The translations under genes were made by a program, and so were the position numbers. A stretch of 64,000 bases of DNA, taken from the NCBI RefSeq assembly GCF_015477605.1, contig NZ_JADLQX010000018.1, positions 62,001-126,000 of the forward strand, written 5' to 3'. Shown here one piece after another: positions 18,475 through 27,326 of the stretch; the stretch's first letter is position 1, and each line of letters begins with the position of its first letter. The stretch is from Nocardia amamiensis. GTDB taxonomy: Bacteria; Actinomycetota; Actinomycetes; Mycobacteriales; Mycobacteriaceae. A model generated the notes under the pieces. It made no database searches and was not told the DNA's origin. It saw nothing but the letters and a program-made list of their open reading frames with translations.

Positions 18475-19418
18475 CCGTCGTCGTCACGGGCGCGGCGGGG
18501 CAGGACGGCACATTGTTGTCGGACCTGCTCGCCGCGCGCGGTGAGCAGGTGCTGCGGATCGGCCGCGGTGGCCCCGTCGACATCACCGACGCGGCGGCCG
18601 TCGATCACGTGATCGCGACCGAACGCCCCCGGCAGGTGTATCTGCTGGCGGCAGTGCAGCACTCCTCGCAGGACGACCACGGCGACCCGCACGAGCTGGC
18701 GCGCGTCTCGCATCGGGTGAACACGCTGCCGGTGCAGCACTTCGCGGAAGCGATCGAGCGCCACCGCACCGGCACCCGGCTGTTCTACGCGGCCTCCTCA
18801 CACGTCTTCGGACCCGACCACGCGACGGTGTGCGACGAGAACAGCGGACTGGCGCCGGACTCGATCTACGGCGTGACCAAAGCGGCGGGCCTGCTGGCCT
18901 GCCGCGCCTACCGCGCCCGTGGCGTGTTCGCGGCCGCGGGAATCATGTTCAACCACGAATCACCCTTGCGCGCGGACAAGTTCGTCACGCGCAAGATCGC
19001 GCGCGCGGTCGCGCGGATCCAGCGCGGCGACACCGACGTGGTCGAGGTGGGCCGGCTGGACGCGGGCGCCGACTGGGGGTACGCGCCGGACTACGTCGAG
19101 GCGATGACCCGGATTCTGGCCCTCGACGAGCCGGACGAGTTCGTCGTCGCCACCGGCGAACACCATACGGTCGCGCAGTTCTGCGCGGCCGCGTTCGGCA
19201 TGGCCGGACTGAACTGGAAAGACCATGTCCGCGAACGCTCCTCGATGCTCACCCGCAGCAGGCAACCGCTGGTGGGTGACGCGACGAGGCTGCGCCAGCG
19301 GACCGGGTGGCGTCCATCGGTGGACTTCCGCGGCATGGTCCGGGCCATGCTCGTCGCCGAGGGCGTGCGCCTGGTGGAGGAATCGAAGCCGGTGCGCACC
19401 GGCGGAACGGATGGATGA
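18471..19418 (+). CDS. GMD-family SDR, probable GDP-4-keto-6-deoxyhexose reductase
   Basis: The 315-residue protein keeps the GMD-type NADP motif GAAGQDGTLLSDLL, FNHESPLRADKFVTRK and DWGYAPDYVEAM, and YxxxK (Tyr133, Lys137). The dehydratase motif SSSELYG is replaced by ASSHVFG, placing His111 where the catalytic Glu should be. Loss of this residue argues against dehydration and for 4-keto reduction, as in RMD, after the C-methylation step (inference). It overlaps the C-methyltransferase (ATGA) and the following O-methyltransferase, so all are co-transcribed. Confidence 0.8.
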   Translation: MTVVVTGAAGQDGTLLSDLLAARGEQVLRIGRGGPVDITDAAAVDHVIATERPRQVYLLAAVQHSSQDDHGDPHELARVSHRVNTLPVQHFAEAIERHRTGTRLFYAASSHVFGPDHATVCDENSGLAPDSIYGVTKAAGLLACRAYRARGVFAAAGIMFNHESPLRADKFVTRKIARAVARIQRGDTDVVEVGRLDAGADWGYAPDYVEAMTRILALDEPDEFVVATGEHHTVAQFCAAAFGMAGLNWKDHVRERSSMLTRSRQPLVGDATRLRQRTGWRPSVDFRGMVRAMLVAEGVRLVEESKPVRTGGTDG

Positions 19419-20604
19419 CGTGAACCTGAACGACGAGAATGTCCTCGCCGCCCACCTGATCGCGATCGCCGACGGCGTCTACGAGGAGACCGCCGCGCGC
19501 ATCGGGGAGATCGGCACCGAGGCCGTGGCCGAGGCGGTGCTCGAGGAGATCGCCTGGCGCGCGGGTCACGGCACCCGCCCCGGGCAGCCGGTCACCGCGG
19601 TGTTCGAGCTGACCCATGAGGGCAAGCAACTGGACTACCTGCTCACCCTCGGCGCCGACGAACCCGCCATCGCCCCCGGCGCCTTGGAAGATCCGTGGCT
19701 GGTGGTGCGCCAGGATCTGGTGGAGCTGCTGCGCGCGGTCTACGGCCCGCCCGACGCCGCCATCGGCACCCGCGCCATCGCGATCAAGGACGAACCGGGG
19801 CCGGCCAGCTTCGCCCCCGACGACCCGTGGCGGCTGGCCCGCGACGCCGCCGCCGTCGCCGCCGACCGGATCGTCACCGCCTGCCGCCCCAACCACTACG
19901 ACCTCAACGCGCTGTCGCTGCAGTTCGGTTCGGACAAGTGGGGCGGGCACTGGTACACCCAGCACTACGAGCGGCACTTCGCCCCGCTGCGCGACAGCCG
20001 GGTGCGGGTACTGGAACTGGGCATCGGCGGATACACCGCGCCCAATGTCGGCGGCGCGTCGCTGCGCATGTGGAAGCAGTATTTCCGCCGCGGCCTCGTG
20101 TACGGGCTGGACTATTTCGACAAGTCCGGCATCGCCGAACCCCGGCTGCAACCGCTGCAGGGCGACCAGGGCGATGCGGCGTTCCTCGACGAACTCGGCC
20201 GCTCGCTCGGCCCGTTCGACATCGTCATCGACGACGGCAGCCACATCAGCGGCGACGTGATCGCCTCGTTCCGGGCGCTGTTCGCGCATGTGCGGCCCGG
20301 CGGACTATACGTGGTGGAGGACACCCAGACCTCCTACTGGTCCGGCTGGGGCGGAAGCAGCACCAGCACCGACGACCCGGCGACCACGGTCGGCTACCTG
20401 AAAACCCTCGTCGACGCCCTGCACCAGCAGGAATTCGAAAAGGATTCCGGCCGCGCCGCGGGCGAGTTCGACGACTGGATCGGGGCGCTGCACTTTTACC
20501 ACAACATCGTGGTGATCGAAAAGCGCCGCAACGCCGAGCAATCGGCTCCATCATGGGTGCCTCGGCACACCAATCCGATGGAGTGGATGAAGCCGAAGGA
20601 GTGA
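19411..20604 (+). CDS. MycE-like sugar O-methyltransferase
   Basis: The 397-residue protein has an N-terminal helical domain and a C-terminal SAM methyltransferase. Motifs LSLQFGSDKWGGHWYTQHY, ELGIGGYTAPN and VIDDGSHISGD (metal-binding acids) match the mycinamicin MycE family, whose members are about 400 residues long. Known members methylate the 2-hydroxyl of a sugar already attached to the aglycone, using Mg2+. The start at 19411 overlaps the preceding gene by 8 bp. Predicted role: O-methylation of the deoxyhexose after glycosyl transfer. Confidence 0.85.
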   Translation: MDDVNLNDENVLAAHLIAIADGVYEETAARIGEIGTEAVAEAVLEEIAWRAGHGTRPGQPVTAVFELTHEGKQLDYLLTLGADEPAIAPGALEDPWLVVRQDLVELLRAVYGPPDAAIGTRAIAIKDEPGPASFAPDDPWRLARDAAAVAADRIVTACRPNHYDLNALSLQFGSDKWGGHWYTQHYERHFAPLRDSRVRVLELGIGGYTAPNVGGASLRMWKQYFRRGLVYGLDYFDKSGIAEPRLQPLQGDQGDAAFLDELGRSLGPFDIVIDDGSHISGDVIASFRALFAHVRPGGLYVVEDTQTSYWSGWGGSSTSTDDPATTVGYLKTLVDALHQQEFEKDSGRAAGEFDDWIGALHFYHNIVVIEKRRNAEQSAPSWVPRHTNPMEWMKPKE

Positions 20605-20608
20605 ATCG

Positions 20609-21781
20609 ATGAAGTTTCTTGTGGTGCCGGTGCCTTCGTCCGGGCATCTGCTGGCGATGGTGCCGTTCTGCTGGGCGCTGCGGCTGGCCGGTCACGAGGT
20701 GCTGGTCGCCTCGCGCGACGACGTGACCGCGACGGCGCTTCGCTCGGGGTTGAACGCCGTCGAGCTGACCGCGCTGAACGTGCCGATGGACGAGCTGCGC
20801 GCCAAAGTGAACGAGGGCATGTTCCCCCTTCCGCTGTTCGCCGACCGCGACCAGCCCAGCGGGCAGGGCCTGTGGCAGATCGCCGCGCAGAACTGGCACA
20901 ACCACGCCGGCCAGTACCTCGAGACGTTCGCCGCGGTGGCCAGGGACTGGGGCGCGGACGTGATCCTCACCGACCCGCTGGCCACCATCGGCCGCGCCCT
21001 GGGAGCGGAACTGGATCTGCCGGTCCTCGTGCACCGCTGGGGCATCGACCCCACCGGCGGCCCGTTCACCGAACGTACCGCCGCGCTGGCCGAAGAGAAC
21101 GGCACCCGGCTGGCCGACCCGGTCGCCATACTCGACATCTGCCCGCCGCGGTTGCAGGCGCCGGACGCGGCGGCGAGCATCCCGGTGGGTTACGTCCCGT
21201 TCAACGGCACCGGCGTACTGCCGACGTGGCACCGAAACGACCACGGCCGCAAGCGAATCGCGGTCTGTATGGGCGGCAGCACGCTGAGCCTGACCGGTCC
21301 GCGGCCGCTGGAGTCGGTGCTGGCGGCGCTGGGCGAGGTGGCCGACGCCGAGGTGATCGTGGCGCTGTCGGCGCACGACCGTGCCGCGGTCGGCGAGTTG
21401 CCCGACCATGTGCGGGTCGTCGAGGAGGTGCCGCTGAACCTGTTCCTGCCGGGCTGCGATCTGCTGGTGCACCACGGCGGCTCGACCACCGGCCTGACCG
21501 CGGGCTGGTTCGGCCTGCCGCAGCTGGTGCTGCCGCAAATGTTCGACCAGTTCGACTACGCCCGCGGCTTGGTGCGTGCAGGCGCGGGCCTGGCCGCCGA
21601 GACTCCGGCTGCCCAGGGCGACGTCGAAGCACTCGCCGCATCGATCCGCACGCTGCTGCGCGAACCCGACTTCCGCGCGGCCGCCGAGCGGATCGGCTCC
21701 GACCTGCGCGCCGCGCCCCCGGCGCAGGACGTGGTGGCGCAGGTGATTCCGCTGCTGGCCGCCGGGGCAGCGACAAGATGA
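20609..21781 (+). CDS. GT1 family glycosyltransferase (aglycone glycosylation)
   Basis: The 390-residue GT-B protein of the UGT/EryCIII class has the N-terminal PSSGHLLAMVPF acceptor-domain motif and the C-terminal donor motif HHGGSTTGL (His288) followed by GLPQLVLPQMFDQ. GAAGGAG precedes the ATG and the gap to the O-methyltransferase is 4 bp. It is cytosolic and should attach the first deoxy sugar to the polyketide (inference from position beside the sugar pathway). A strong hairpin lies just downstream. Confidence 0.9.
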   Translation: MKFLVVPVPSSGHLLAMVPFCWALRLAGHEVLVASRDDVTATALRSGLNAVELTALNVPMDELRAKVNEGMFPLPLFADRDQPSGQGLWQIAAQNWHNHAGQYLETFAAVARDWGADVILTDPLATIGRALGAELDLPVLVHRWGIDPTGGPFTERTAALAEENGTRLADPVAILDICPPRLQAPDAAASIPVGYVPFNGTGVLPTWHRNDHGRKRIAVCMGGSTLSLTGPRPLESVLAALGEVADAEVIVALSAHDRAAVGELPDHVRVVEEVPLNLFLPGCDLLVHHGGSTTGLTAGWFGLPQLVLPQMFDQFDYARGLVRAGAGLAAETPAAQGDVEALAASIRTLLREPDFRAAAERIGSDLRAAPPAQDVVAQVIPLLAAGAATR

Positions 21782-21787
21782 GACCAG

Positions 21788-21816
21788 CCGCGCCGCCCCG
21801 AGCCGGGGCGGCGCGG
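21788..21816. terminator. 13-bp perfect GC hairpin between the GT1 and GT87 genes
   Basis: Left arm 21788-21800 and right arm 21804-21816 are perfectly complementary with a 3-base loop (AGC). No U-tract follows. It starts 7 bases after the GT1 stop and ends 23 bases before the GT87 start. It could be a partial terminator or an mRNA-stabilising stem inside the operon, because the genes on both sides run the same way. Confidence 0.55.
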
Positions 21817-21839
21817 GAACCGAAAGCCGTAGGTTGCAG

Positions 21840-23405
21840 ATGATATCCAGGACATGGACCCGCTTCCGGGGTTCGCTCGACTACTACGCCGCGATGTACG
21901 CGGTGTTCGTGGTCGGCATTCTCGTCCCCGTCGTGATGATCGTGCTCGCGCTCACCGGCCTACCAGGGCCGATCACCGCGTTGCTCGGAATAATCTGCGC
22001 GGCAGTGCTTTTCGTGCTGTTCGTGCCGACCGTCCCGGCGGAGTGGCGGGAGGTGGTGCGGAGCAAGCCGATCGTGGTGCGTGTGCTGTGGAGCGTGGCC
22101 GTCCTGCTCGTCGTCGCAGTGCTGGCCCGGCTGACGCAATTCATCCTCGACGCCGACAACGTCGATGCCTCCCTGTCGGCCGACGACGAATTCCTGGTCA
22201 AGAAGTCCCATCTGTCCGGCTACATCAGCGGGGCGCTGATGGCCGAGCACGAACCCGCCAGTCTGTACGACCGGCACCGGTACGAATCGCCGCAGGCGGA
22301 TTCGGTGCTGCCCAGCGTGGCCCCGCAGGATCGCGACGCCTACCTGTACCCGCCGCCGTTCCTGCTACTGCCGCGGTTGCTGCTGCTGTTCAGCCACGAT
22401 TTCGCCACCCTGCGCGCACTGTGGTACTCGCTGTACGTCGCGATCGTGCTGGTGGCCATGTTCGCCATCGCCCGCTGGATCGGCGGCAGGCAGGGCGCGG
22501 TGCTGGCCGCGCTGACGCCGGTGGTGTGGATCAGCCTGCCGACTCTGGCGACTTTGCAGATCGGCAACATCCACGTGCTGGTGCTCTACGTCGGCGCGGC
22601 GGGCGCCATGGTGTTGTTCCATCTGCAGCGCAATGTCTTCGGCGGTGCGGCGCTGGCGTTCGCGATCATCGCCAAGGTGTCCCCGGCGATCCTGCTGGTC
22701 TATCTGCTCGTGCAGCGGCGCTGGCGGCCCGCGGTGTGGACCGCGGCGTTCTGCGGCCTGTATTCGGCGGCGACGCTGGCGATCTTCGGCTGGGAGCCGT
22801 GGCGGAACTTCCTGTCCGACGGCACCTGGCAGCGGCTGGCCAGCGGCGAGTTCCACCAGTTCGTGCTGGTGGAACGGGCCAACCAGCTGGTCAACTACTC
22901 GCCGTTCGGGCTGCCGTACAAGGCGGAGATCATCGGCTGGGACATCGGCGACCCGACCGGTCCAGCCCGCCTGATCACCAACGTCTACACCCTGCTGCTG
23001 CTGATCCTGGTGGCGGTCACCGCGGTCCGCATCCACCGGCGGGTGGCCGCGGGCGCGCAGGGGCCGCGGTTTCGCGCCGAGCAGCTGGCCATTTGGCTGG
23101 CGGTGCTGACGCTGGCGTCGTTCCGCGCCCCGTTCGGTCCGTGGGTGTACATCGCCGTCGGCGCGGTGTGGATGCTCGCGGTGTACGCCGGGCTGATGCG
23201 CGGCGGCGCACGCACCGTCGCGCTGCTCACCGTGGCCTGGTTGGTCGTGGCGGTCTACAACGAGAACGTCTACTTCACGCTGGTGGGACAGACGGCCATC
23301 TACGTCGCCTGTTTCGTGGTGGCCTGGCGCGCGAGCGCGGGAACCGAACCGGACCCGGCGCCGCGCACCGACGAGCCCCAGACCGAACGGGTGGCTGCGG
23401 CATGA
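21840..23405 (+). CDS. GT87 (GT-C) membrane glycosyltransferase
   Basis: This protein of about 521 residues has roughly ten hydrophobic segments and an acidic extracellular loop after the second or third helix (ADDEFLVKKSHLSGY, then YPPPFLLLPRL). This layout is typical of DUF2029/GT87 mannosyltransferases such as mycobacterial PimE. Such enzymes use polyprenyl-phosphate sugars on the outer membrane face. ATG 21840 is preferred to a TTG two codons upstream. The stop overlaps the next ATG. Together with the GT2 gene it suggests export-side addition of a second sugar. Confidence 0.85.
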   Translation: MISRTWTRFRGSLDYYAAMYAVFVVGILVPVVMIVLALTGLPGPITALLGIICAAVLFVLFVPTVPAEWREVVRSKPIVVRVLWSVAVLLVVAVLARLTQFILDADNVDASLSADDEFLVKKSHLSGYISGALMAEHEPASLYDRHRYESPQADSVLPSVAPQDRDAYLYPPPFLLLPRLLLLFSHDFATLRALWYSLYVAIVLVAMFAIARWIGGRQGAVLAALTPVVWISLPTLATLQIGNIHVLVLYVGAAGAMVLFHLQRNVFGGAALAFAIIAKVSPAILLVYLLVQRRWRPAVWTAAFCGLYSAATLAIFGWEPWRNFLSDGTWQRLASGEFHQFVLVERANQLVNYSPFGLPYKAEIIGWDIGDPTGPARLITNVYTLLLLILVAVTAVRIHRRVAAGAQGPRFRAEQLAIWLAVLTLASFRAPFGPWVYIAVGAVWMLAVYAGLMRGGARTVALLTVAWLVVAVYNENVYFTLVGQTAIYVACFVVAWRASAGTEPDPAPRTDEPQTERVAAA

Positions 23406-24679
23406 GTACTTATTGCGTCATCGGCGCGGGCGCGGCCGGATTGGCGACCGCCCGCGGATTCGCCGCGCGCGGCCTGGAATTCGAGGTCCTGGAGGCAGCC
23501 GACGGGATCGGCGGGATCTGGGACGCGCGGCGGGCGGACTCACCGGTCAGCCACAACACGCATGTCATCGCTTCCAAAGGCGTCCAAGCTTTTTCGGGTT
23601 TCCCGATGCCCGAGGACTATCCCGACTACCCCGGGCACGAGCTCGTGCTGCGGTATCTGCACTCCTACGCCGACGCATACGATCTGTGGCCGCACATCCG
23701 GTTGAACACCGCGGTGCAGCGGATCGAGCCCGCGGACGACGGATGGACGGTGACGCTGGCCGACGGCGACCAGCGCGCCTACGCGGGAGTCGTCATCGCC
23801 ACCGGGCACGACCGCACCCCGCGAAGCATCGACATTCCCGGTACCAGCACCGTGCCCGTGCTGCACTCCAGCGAATACCGCCATCCCGAACAAGTGCTGG
23901 GCAAACGCGTACTGGTGGTGGGCGCCGGGCAGTCGGCCGCCGACATCCTGTCCGACTGCGCGGTGAACGCGGCGCTGACCCTGCACAGCAGCAGACGCGG
24001 GTTCTACTGCATGCCCAAATATATGCTCGGCCGCCCGACCGACAGCATGTTGCAGGGCCGGATGTGGCGGCCGCTGCGCAAGCGGGCCTTCGAGCGGCTG
24101 TTCGGGTACCTGCGCGGCCGGTCCCGCACGTTCGGGCTTCCGGTGCCCGACTTCGACGAGGGCATCGTGATCCCGATGCTGGGCGACCAGCTGCACCACT
24201 ACTACACCCACGGCGACATCACCCCTAAACCCGATGTCACCGCGATCGATGACGACCGGGTCACCTTCGCCGACGGCACCGAGGAGAAGGTCGATCTGGT
24301 GCTGCTGGCGACCGGGTTCGTGCCGAACTATCCGGTTGTCGACCGCGCCCACCTCAACTGGGCCGAAGGTAACCTGCGACCGGACCTGTACCTCAACATC
24401 TTTCCGCCGCACACCCGCGACCTGTTCGTGGTCGGAATGGTGCGGCCGATCGGCTCGCACTGGGACGTGTACGAGAAGCAAGCCGACCTCGTCGCCGAGT
24501 ATCTCGGTGCGAAAGCGGCTGATCCGCAGCGGGTCGCGCGCTTCGACCGCGCCACTCAGGGCCGCCAACCCGACCTGTATGCCGGGCTGCGGCTCTACCA
24601 CGCCGACCAGTACCCGCTGGTGGTAGAGAAACAGGACTACGTGAACCAGCTGCGCAAGCACGCCAAGCTGTTGAAGTGA
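23402..24679 (+). CDS. flavin-containing monooxygenase (FMO-like)
   Basis: The 425-residue protein has an N-terminal FAD Rossmann motif (VIGAGAAGLATA), an FMO-like HSSEYRHPEQ segment, and a second nucleotide-binding motif VVGAGQSAAD near residue 175 for NADPH, followed by LATGFVPNYP. Family members oxygenate nitrogen, sulfur or carbonyl groups with FAD, NADPH and O2. It overlaps the GT87 stop and the P450 gene follows after a short spacer, so a role as cluster tailoring oxidase is likely. The substrate cannot be told from sequence. Confidence 0.88.
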   Translation: MSTYCVIGAGAAGLATARGFAARGLEFEVLEAADGIGGIWDARRADSPVSHNTHVIASKGVQAFSGFPMPEDYPDYPGHELVLRYLHSYADAYDLWPHIRLNTAVQRIEPADDGWTVTLADGDQRAYAGVVIATGHDRTPRSIDIPGTSTVPVLHSSEYRHPEQVLGKRVLVVGAGQSAADILSDCAVNAALTLHSSRRGFYCMPKYMLGRPTDSMLQGRMWRPLRKRAFERLFGYLRGRSRTFGLPVPDFDEGIVIPMLGDQLHHYYTHGDITPKPDVTAIDDDRVTFADGTEEKVDLVLLATGFVPNYPVVDRAHLNWAEGNLRPDLYLNIFPPHTRDLFVVGMVRPIGSHWDVYEKQADLVAEYLGAKAADPQRVARFDRATQGRQPDLYAGLRLYHADQYPLVVEKQDYVNQLRKHAKLLK

Positions 24680-24690
24680 AAGGTCGGACC

Positions 24691-26040
24691 ATGAAAGCAC
24701 CCGGACCGAGTCTGGTGGAAACCGGACGCATGCTGCCGAAGTTGGCGAAGAACCCGCTCGCCACGGTGGGCGAGCTGCTGGACGGCTACGGCGACGTCGT
24801 GCGGGTCAAAGCGGGCCCGATGCTGGTCTACCTCGTCGCGGACCCGGCGATGACCGAGTACGTGCTCAAGGACAACTACACCAACTACCGCAAGAGCCCC
24901 ATCTACGACGAGTTCAGCATCCTGCTCGGCGAAGGGCAGCTCACCACCAACAACCTGGAGTACTGGCGCAAGCAGCGCAAACTCATCTCACCGGCGTTCT
25001 CCCACTCGCACGTCAAGGGTTTCGCCGACGACATCACCGACAGCGCCGCGGCGATGCTCGACAACTGGGACGCCGCCGCCGGGGAGTTCCGCGACATCTA
25101 CGACGACTACGTGAAGCTGCTGCTCGCGGTGACCGGCCGAATCCTGTTCAGCATCGATCTGTCTACCGACACCACCCAGGTGACCGACGCGATGCGGGCG
25201 GCGTTCGCGTTCATCATGAAGCGGGTGAACGCGCCGGTGAAACTGCCGCAGTCCTTCCCGACGCCCGAGGCGCGGCGGGTCGCGCGCAAGGTCGGCGAAC
25301 TCGACGACGTGGTACGGCATCTCATCGCCGAACGCCGCCATGGCGCCGACACCACCGACGTGCTCACCGCGCTGGTGCGCGCCCGCGACGAGGGCGGGCA
25401 GGGCATGCGCGAGGAAGATCTGCTCAACGAGATCAAGACCCTGCTGGTGGCGGGCCACGAGTCCCCGGCGAACGCGCTGTCGTGGGCGTGCTACCTGCTC
25501 GCCACGCACCCGGAGGTCCAGGAACGGCTGGCCGAGGAGGTGCGCTCGGTGATCGGCGACCGGGCCCCGACCTTCGCCGATCTGGGGCAGCTCAGCTACT
25601 GCCGCATGGTCATCGAGGAGACGATGCGCCTGTATCCGCCCGCCTGGATCGTGGAGCGCACGCCGATCGACGACGACGAGATCGGCGGCTACCACGTCCC
25701 GGCCGGTGCGCGAGTCACCTTGTGCATGTACTACATTCACCGCGACAAGCGGCTGTGGGACGACCCGGAGCAGTTCCGTCCGGAGCGCTTCACCGACCAA
25801 GCGGTGGCCGAGCGGCACAAGTTCGCGTTCTTCCCGTTCTCCGGCGGTCCACGCATCTGCCTGGGCAAGGACATGTCGATGACGGAGATGGTGCTGATCC
25901 TGGCGATGACGGTGCAACGTTTCCGCCTCGAACTCGACGACGCCCACCCGGTGGTGCCGCTGGCGTCGGTGAATCTGCGACCGGAATTCGGCATCCGCAT
26001 CCGGCCGGTCCGCCGCGTCACCGAGCCACTGACGACGTGA
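24691..26040 (+). CDS. cytochrome P450
   Basis: The 449-residue P450 has an I-helix AGHES (254-258), an ExxR motif as EETMR (Glu310, Arg313), and a heme loop FSGGPRICLG with Cys390 as thiolate ligand. All essential residues are present. The long form with an N-terminal LVYLVAD segment and lack of a membrane anchor fit a soluble bacterial enzyme distantly like CYP102/CYP4-type fatty-chain oxidases. ATG 24691 follows an AAAGG site; a GTG at 24676 overlaps the upstream stop and is the alternative. It is the last intact gene of the cluster; tail hydroxylation or epoxidation is a guess. Confidence 0.9.
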   Translation: MKAPGPSLVETGRMLPKLAKNPLATVGELLDGYGDVVRVKAGPMLVYLVADPAMTEYVLKDNYTNYRKSPIYDEFSILLGEGQLTTNNLEYWRKQRKLISPAFSHSHVKGFADDITDSAAAMLDNWDAAAGEFRDIYDDYVKLLLAVTGRILFSIDLSTDTTQVTDAMRAAFAFIMKRVNAPVKLPQSFPTPEARRVARKVGELDDVVRHLIAERRHGADTTDVLTALVRARDEGGQGMREEDLLNEIKTLLVAGHESPANALSWACYLLATHPEVQERLAEEVRSVIGDRAPTFADLGQLSYCRMVIEETMRLYPPAWIVERTPIDDDEIGGYHVPAGARVTLCMYYIHRDKRLWDDPEQFRPERFTDQAVAERHKFAFFPFSGGPRICLGKDMSMTEMVLILAMTVQRFRLELDDAHPVVPLASVNLRPEFGIRIRPVRRVTEPLTT

Positions 26041-26068
26041 CCGACAGGCGAATTTCCCGAGCTGCCGT

Positions 26069-26113
26069 GATGCCCACCTGACCGGCATCCGTTCTGGTCC
26101 TTGTCAGAACAAG
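26069..26113. terminator. paired short hairpins between the P450 and the convergent pseudogene
   Basis: GATGCC (26069-26074) pairs with GGCATC (26084-26089). GTTCTG (26091-26096) pairs with CAGAAC (26105-26110), and an alternative stem CTTGT/ACAAG spans 26100-26113. They lie 29-70 bases after the P450 stop, where a bidirectional terminator would be expected. The stems are short, so confidence is low. Confidence 0.35.
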
Positions 26114-26775
26114 CCGACCGTGCATCCTTCGTCGCGTATTCCCTGGTAGCGCGCTCCCGCGCAGTGCCGCATGGCCGCGTCCAGCCGGGGAATCAGCTCG
26201 CCCGCCTGTCCCAACGGCACCCGGTAGCCGCCGCGGACCCTGTGAAATTCCCACCGGTGCTCCATCTCCGGATGCCGAACCAGGAAACCCGCATCCGCGG
26301 GGAACAGGTCGAGCCGGACCATGACATCAGGTGGGAGCAACTTAGGGCGCTGGTTCACCGTTCGCGACACCGAGATCGCCGACAGCTCACCCCACCCGGC
26401 CGCCAATGGCGTCCCTGCGGATCTTCCCAGCGGATGCCGGACTTATCGACGATCAGTTGGCGTGGACGCGTTATCGTTCGCCACAGCAGTAACCCGACAA
26501 CCGCGATAACCAGCAGGACGGCCCCGATGACAACAGCGGCGGCTTCCGCAGCGCGACCCGCCCGACACCTTGCCGGTCATCGCACTGACCACGGCGAACA
26601 GACCGAACTGCCCTGCGACAAGCACACCTGCCGAAGCCTTCCTCCGGACACCCTGTGCTATGTCGATCACGATCGGCTCGACTACCTGTTCAGACACCAG
26701 CACAGCGTACGGGCGGACCTCACCGGTGCGAAGCGAGCGCACAGTTCGGCGGCCAGCAGTTCTGCTGTGGGGCAT
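26104..26775 (-). pseudogene. frameshifted membrane protein of unknown function
   Basis: Three reading frames on the minus strand join into one plausible protein. The N-terminal frame (from 26775) ends near TGKVSGGSR. A second frame carries a membrane helix (VVIGAVLLVIAVVGLLLW) followed by RPRQLIVDKSGIRWEDPQG. A third frame carries WGELSAISVSRTVNQRP and ends in CTVGLF at 26104. The joins near 26550 and 26400 each need a one-base shift. No family is recognised. It sits at the cluster border beside an IS remnant, which fits decay. Confidence 0.6.
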
Positions 26776-26925
26776 CCCAGATGATGGCGGCCGGGACGTC
26801 GATGCCCAAGCGGGTGCCGAGCCGCCGAATGAGTTCGCGGATTATCGGGAAAGCCGGCCAGGGAGGGGTCATCCACTGAAGTGGACGACCGAGAGCATCC
26901 CGGCGGCTAGGTTCTGTCCTGTAAG

Positions 26926-27168
26926 TCACCGGAGCCAGAGGATGATGGCGGCGATGGTGAGTTCGGCCTGGTAGTAGGCGGCGCGTTTGGCATAGCGGGT
27001 GGCCAGGTCCCGGAATTGTTTTGAGCCGGTTGTAGCAGCGCTCGACCACGTTGCGCTGCTTGTAGGCCTCGGCATCGAACACCGGTGGCCGCCCGCCGCG
27101 TGAGCCCTTCGCGGCGCGGCGGGCGATCTGGTCGTCACGTTCAGGGCTGACGAACCGGACCCGCCGCT
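26926..27168 (-). mobile_element. IS5-family transposase remnant (C-terminal part, frameshifted)
   Basis: The minus strand encodes [19 protein letters not shown] and YNRLK, then after one extra A in an A-run [20 protein letters not shown] and a final IILWLR stop. This is the conserved C-terminal end of IS5/IS427-type DDE transposases. The N-terminal part, including the first catalytic Asp residues, is missing, with an in-frame stop just upstream of 27168. The element is dead. GGTTCTGTCCTGTAAGT (26909-26925) just outside the stop may be its remaining terminal repeat, but no partner repeat was found. Confidence 0.8.
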
Positions 27169-27326
27169 ACGCTTCACCACGCCCCGGGAGCTGGTTCACA
27201 CCCGAGCTCGGTGGCATCGCACGCTGGTGAGTCGATACGTCCCGCCGCTGGCGCTCACCGACGACCATCGCCGACACCTCGGCCGAGAATGACGGCGGCG
27301 GGCGGGCGACCGCCACACACATTCGA

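Noticed and set aside
26104-26784. Intact small plus-strand gene across the pseudogene region
   Set aside because: The translation is low-complexity, while the minus strand shows a coherent though frameshifted protein with a membrane helix.
26997-27040. Programmed frameshift in the IS5-type transposase at the A-run
   Set aside because: The frame break is in the conserved C-terminal end rather than at the usual site between the two reading frames, and the N-terminal half is gone, so it is decay.
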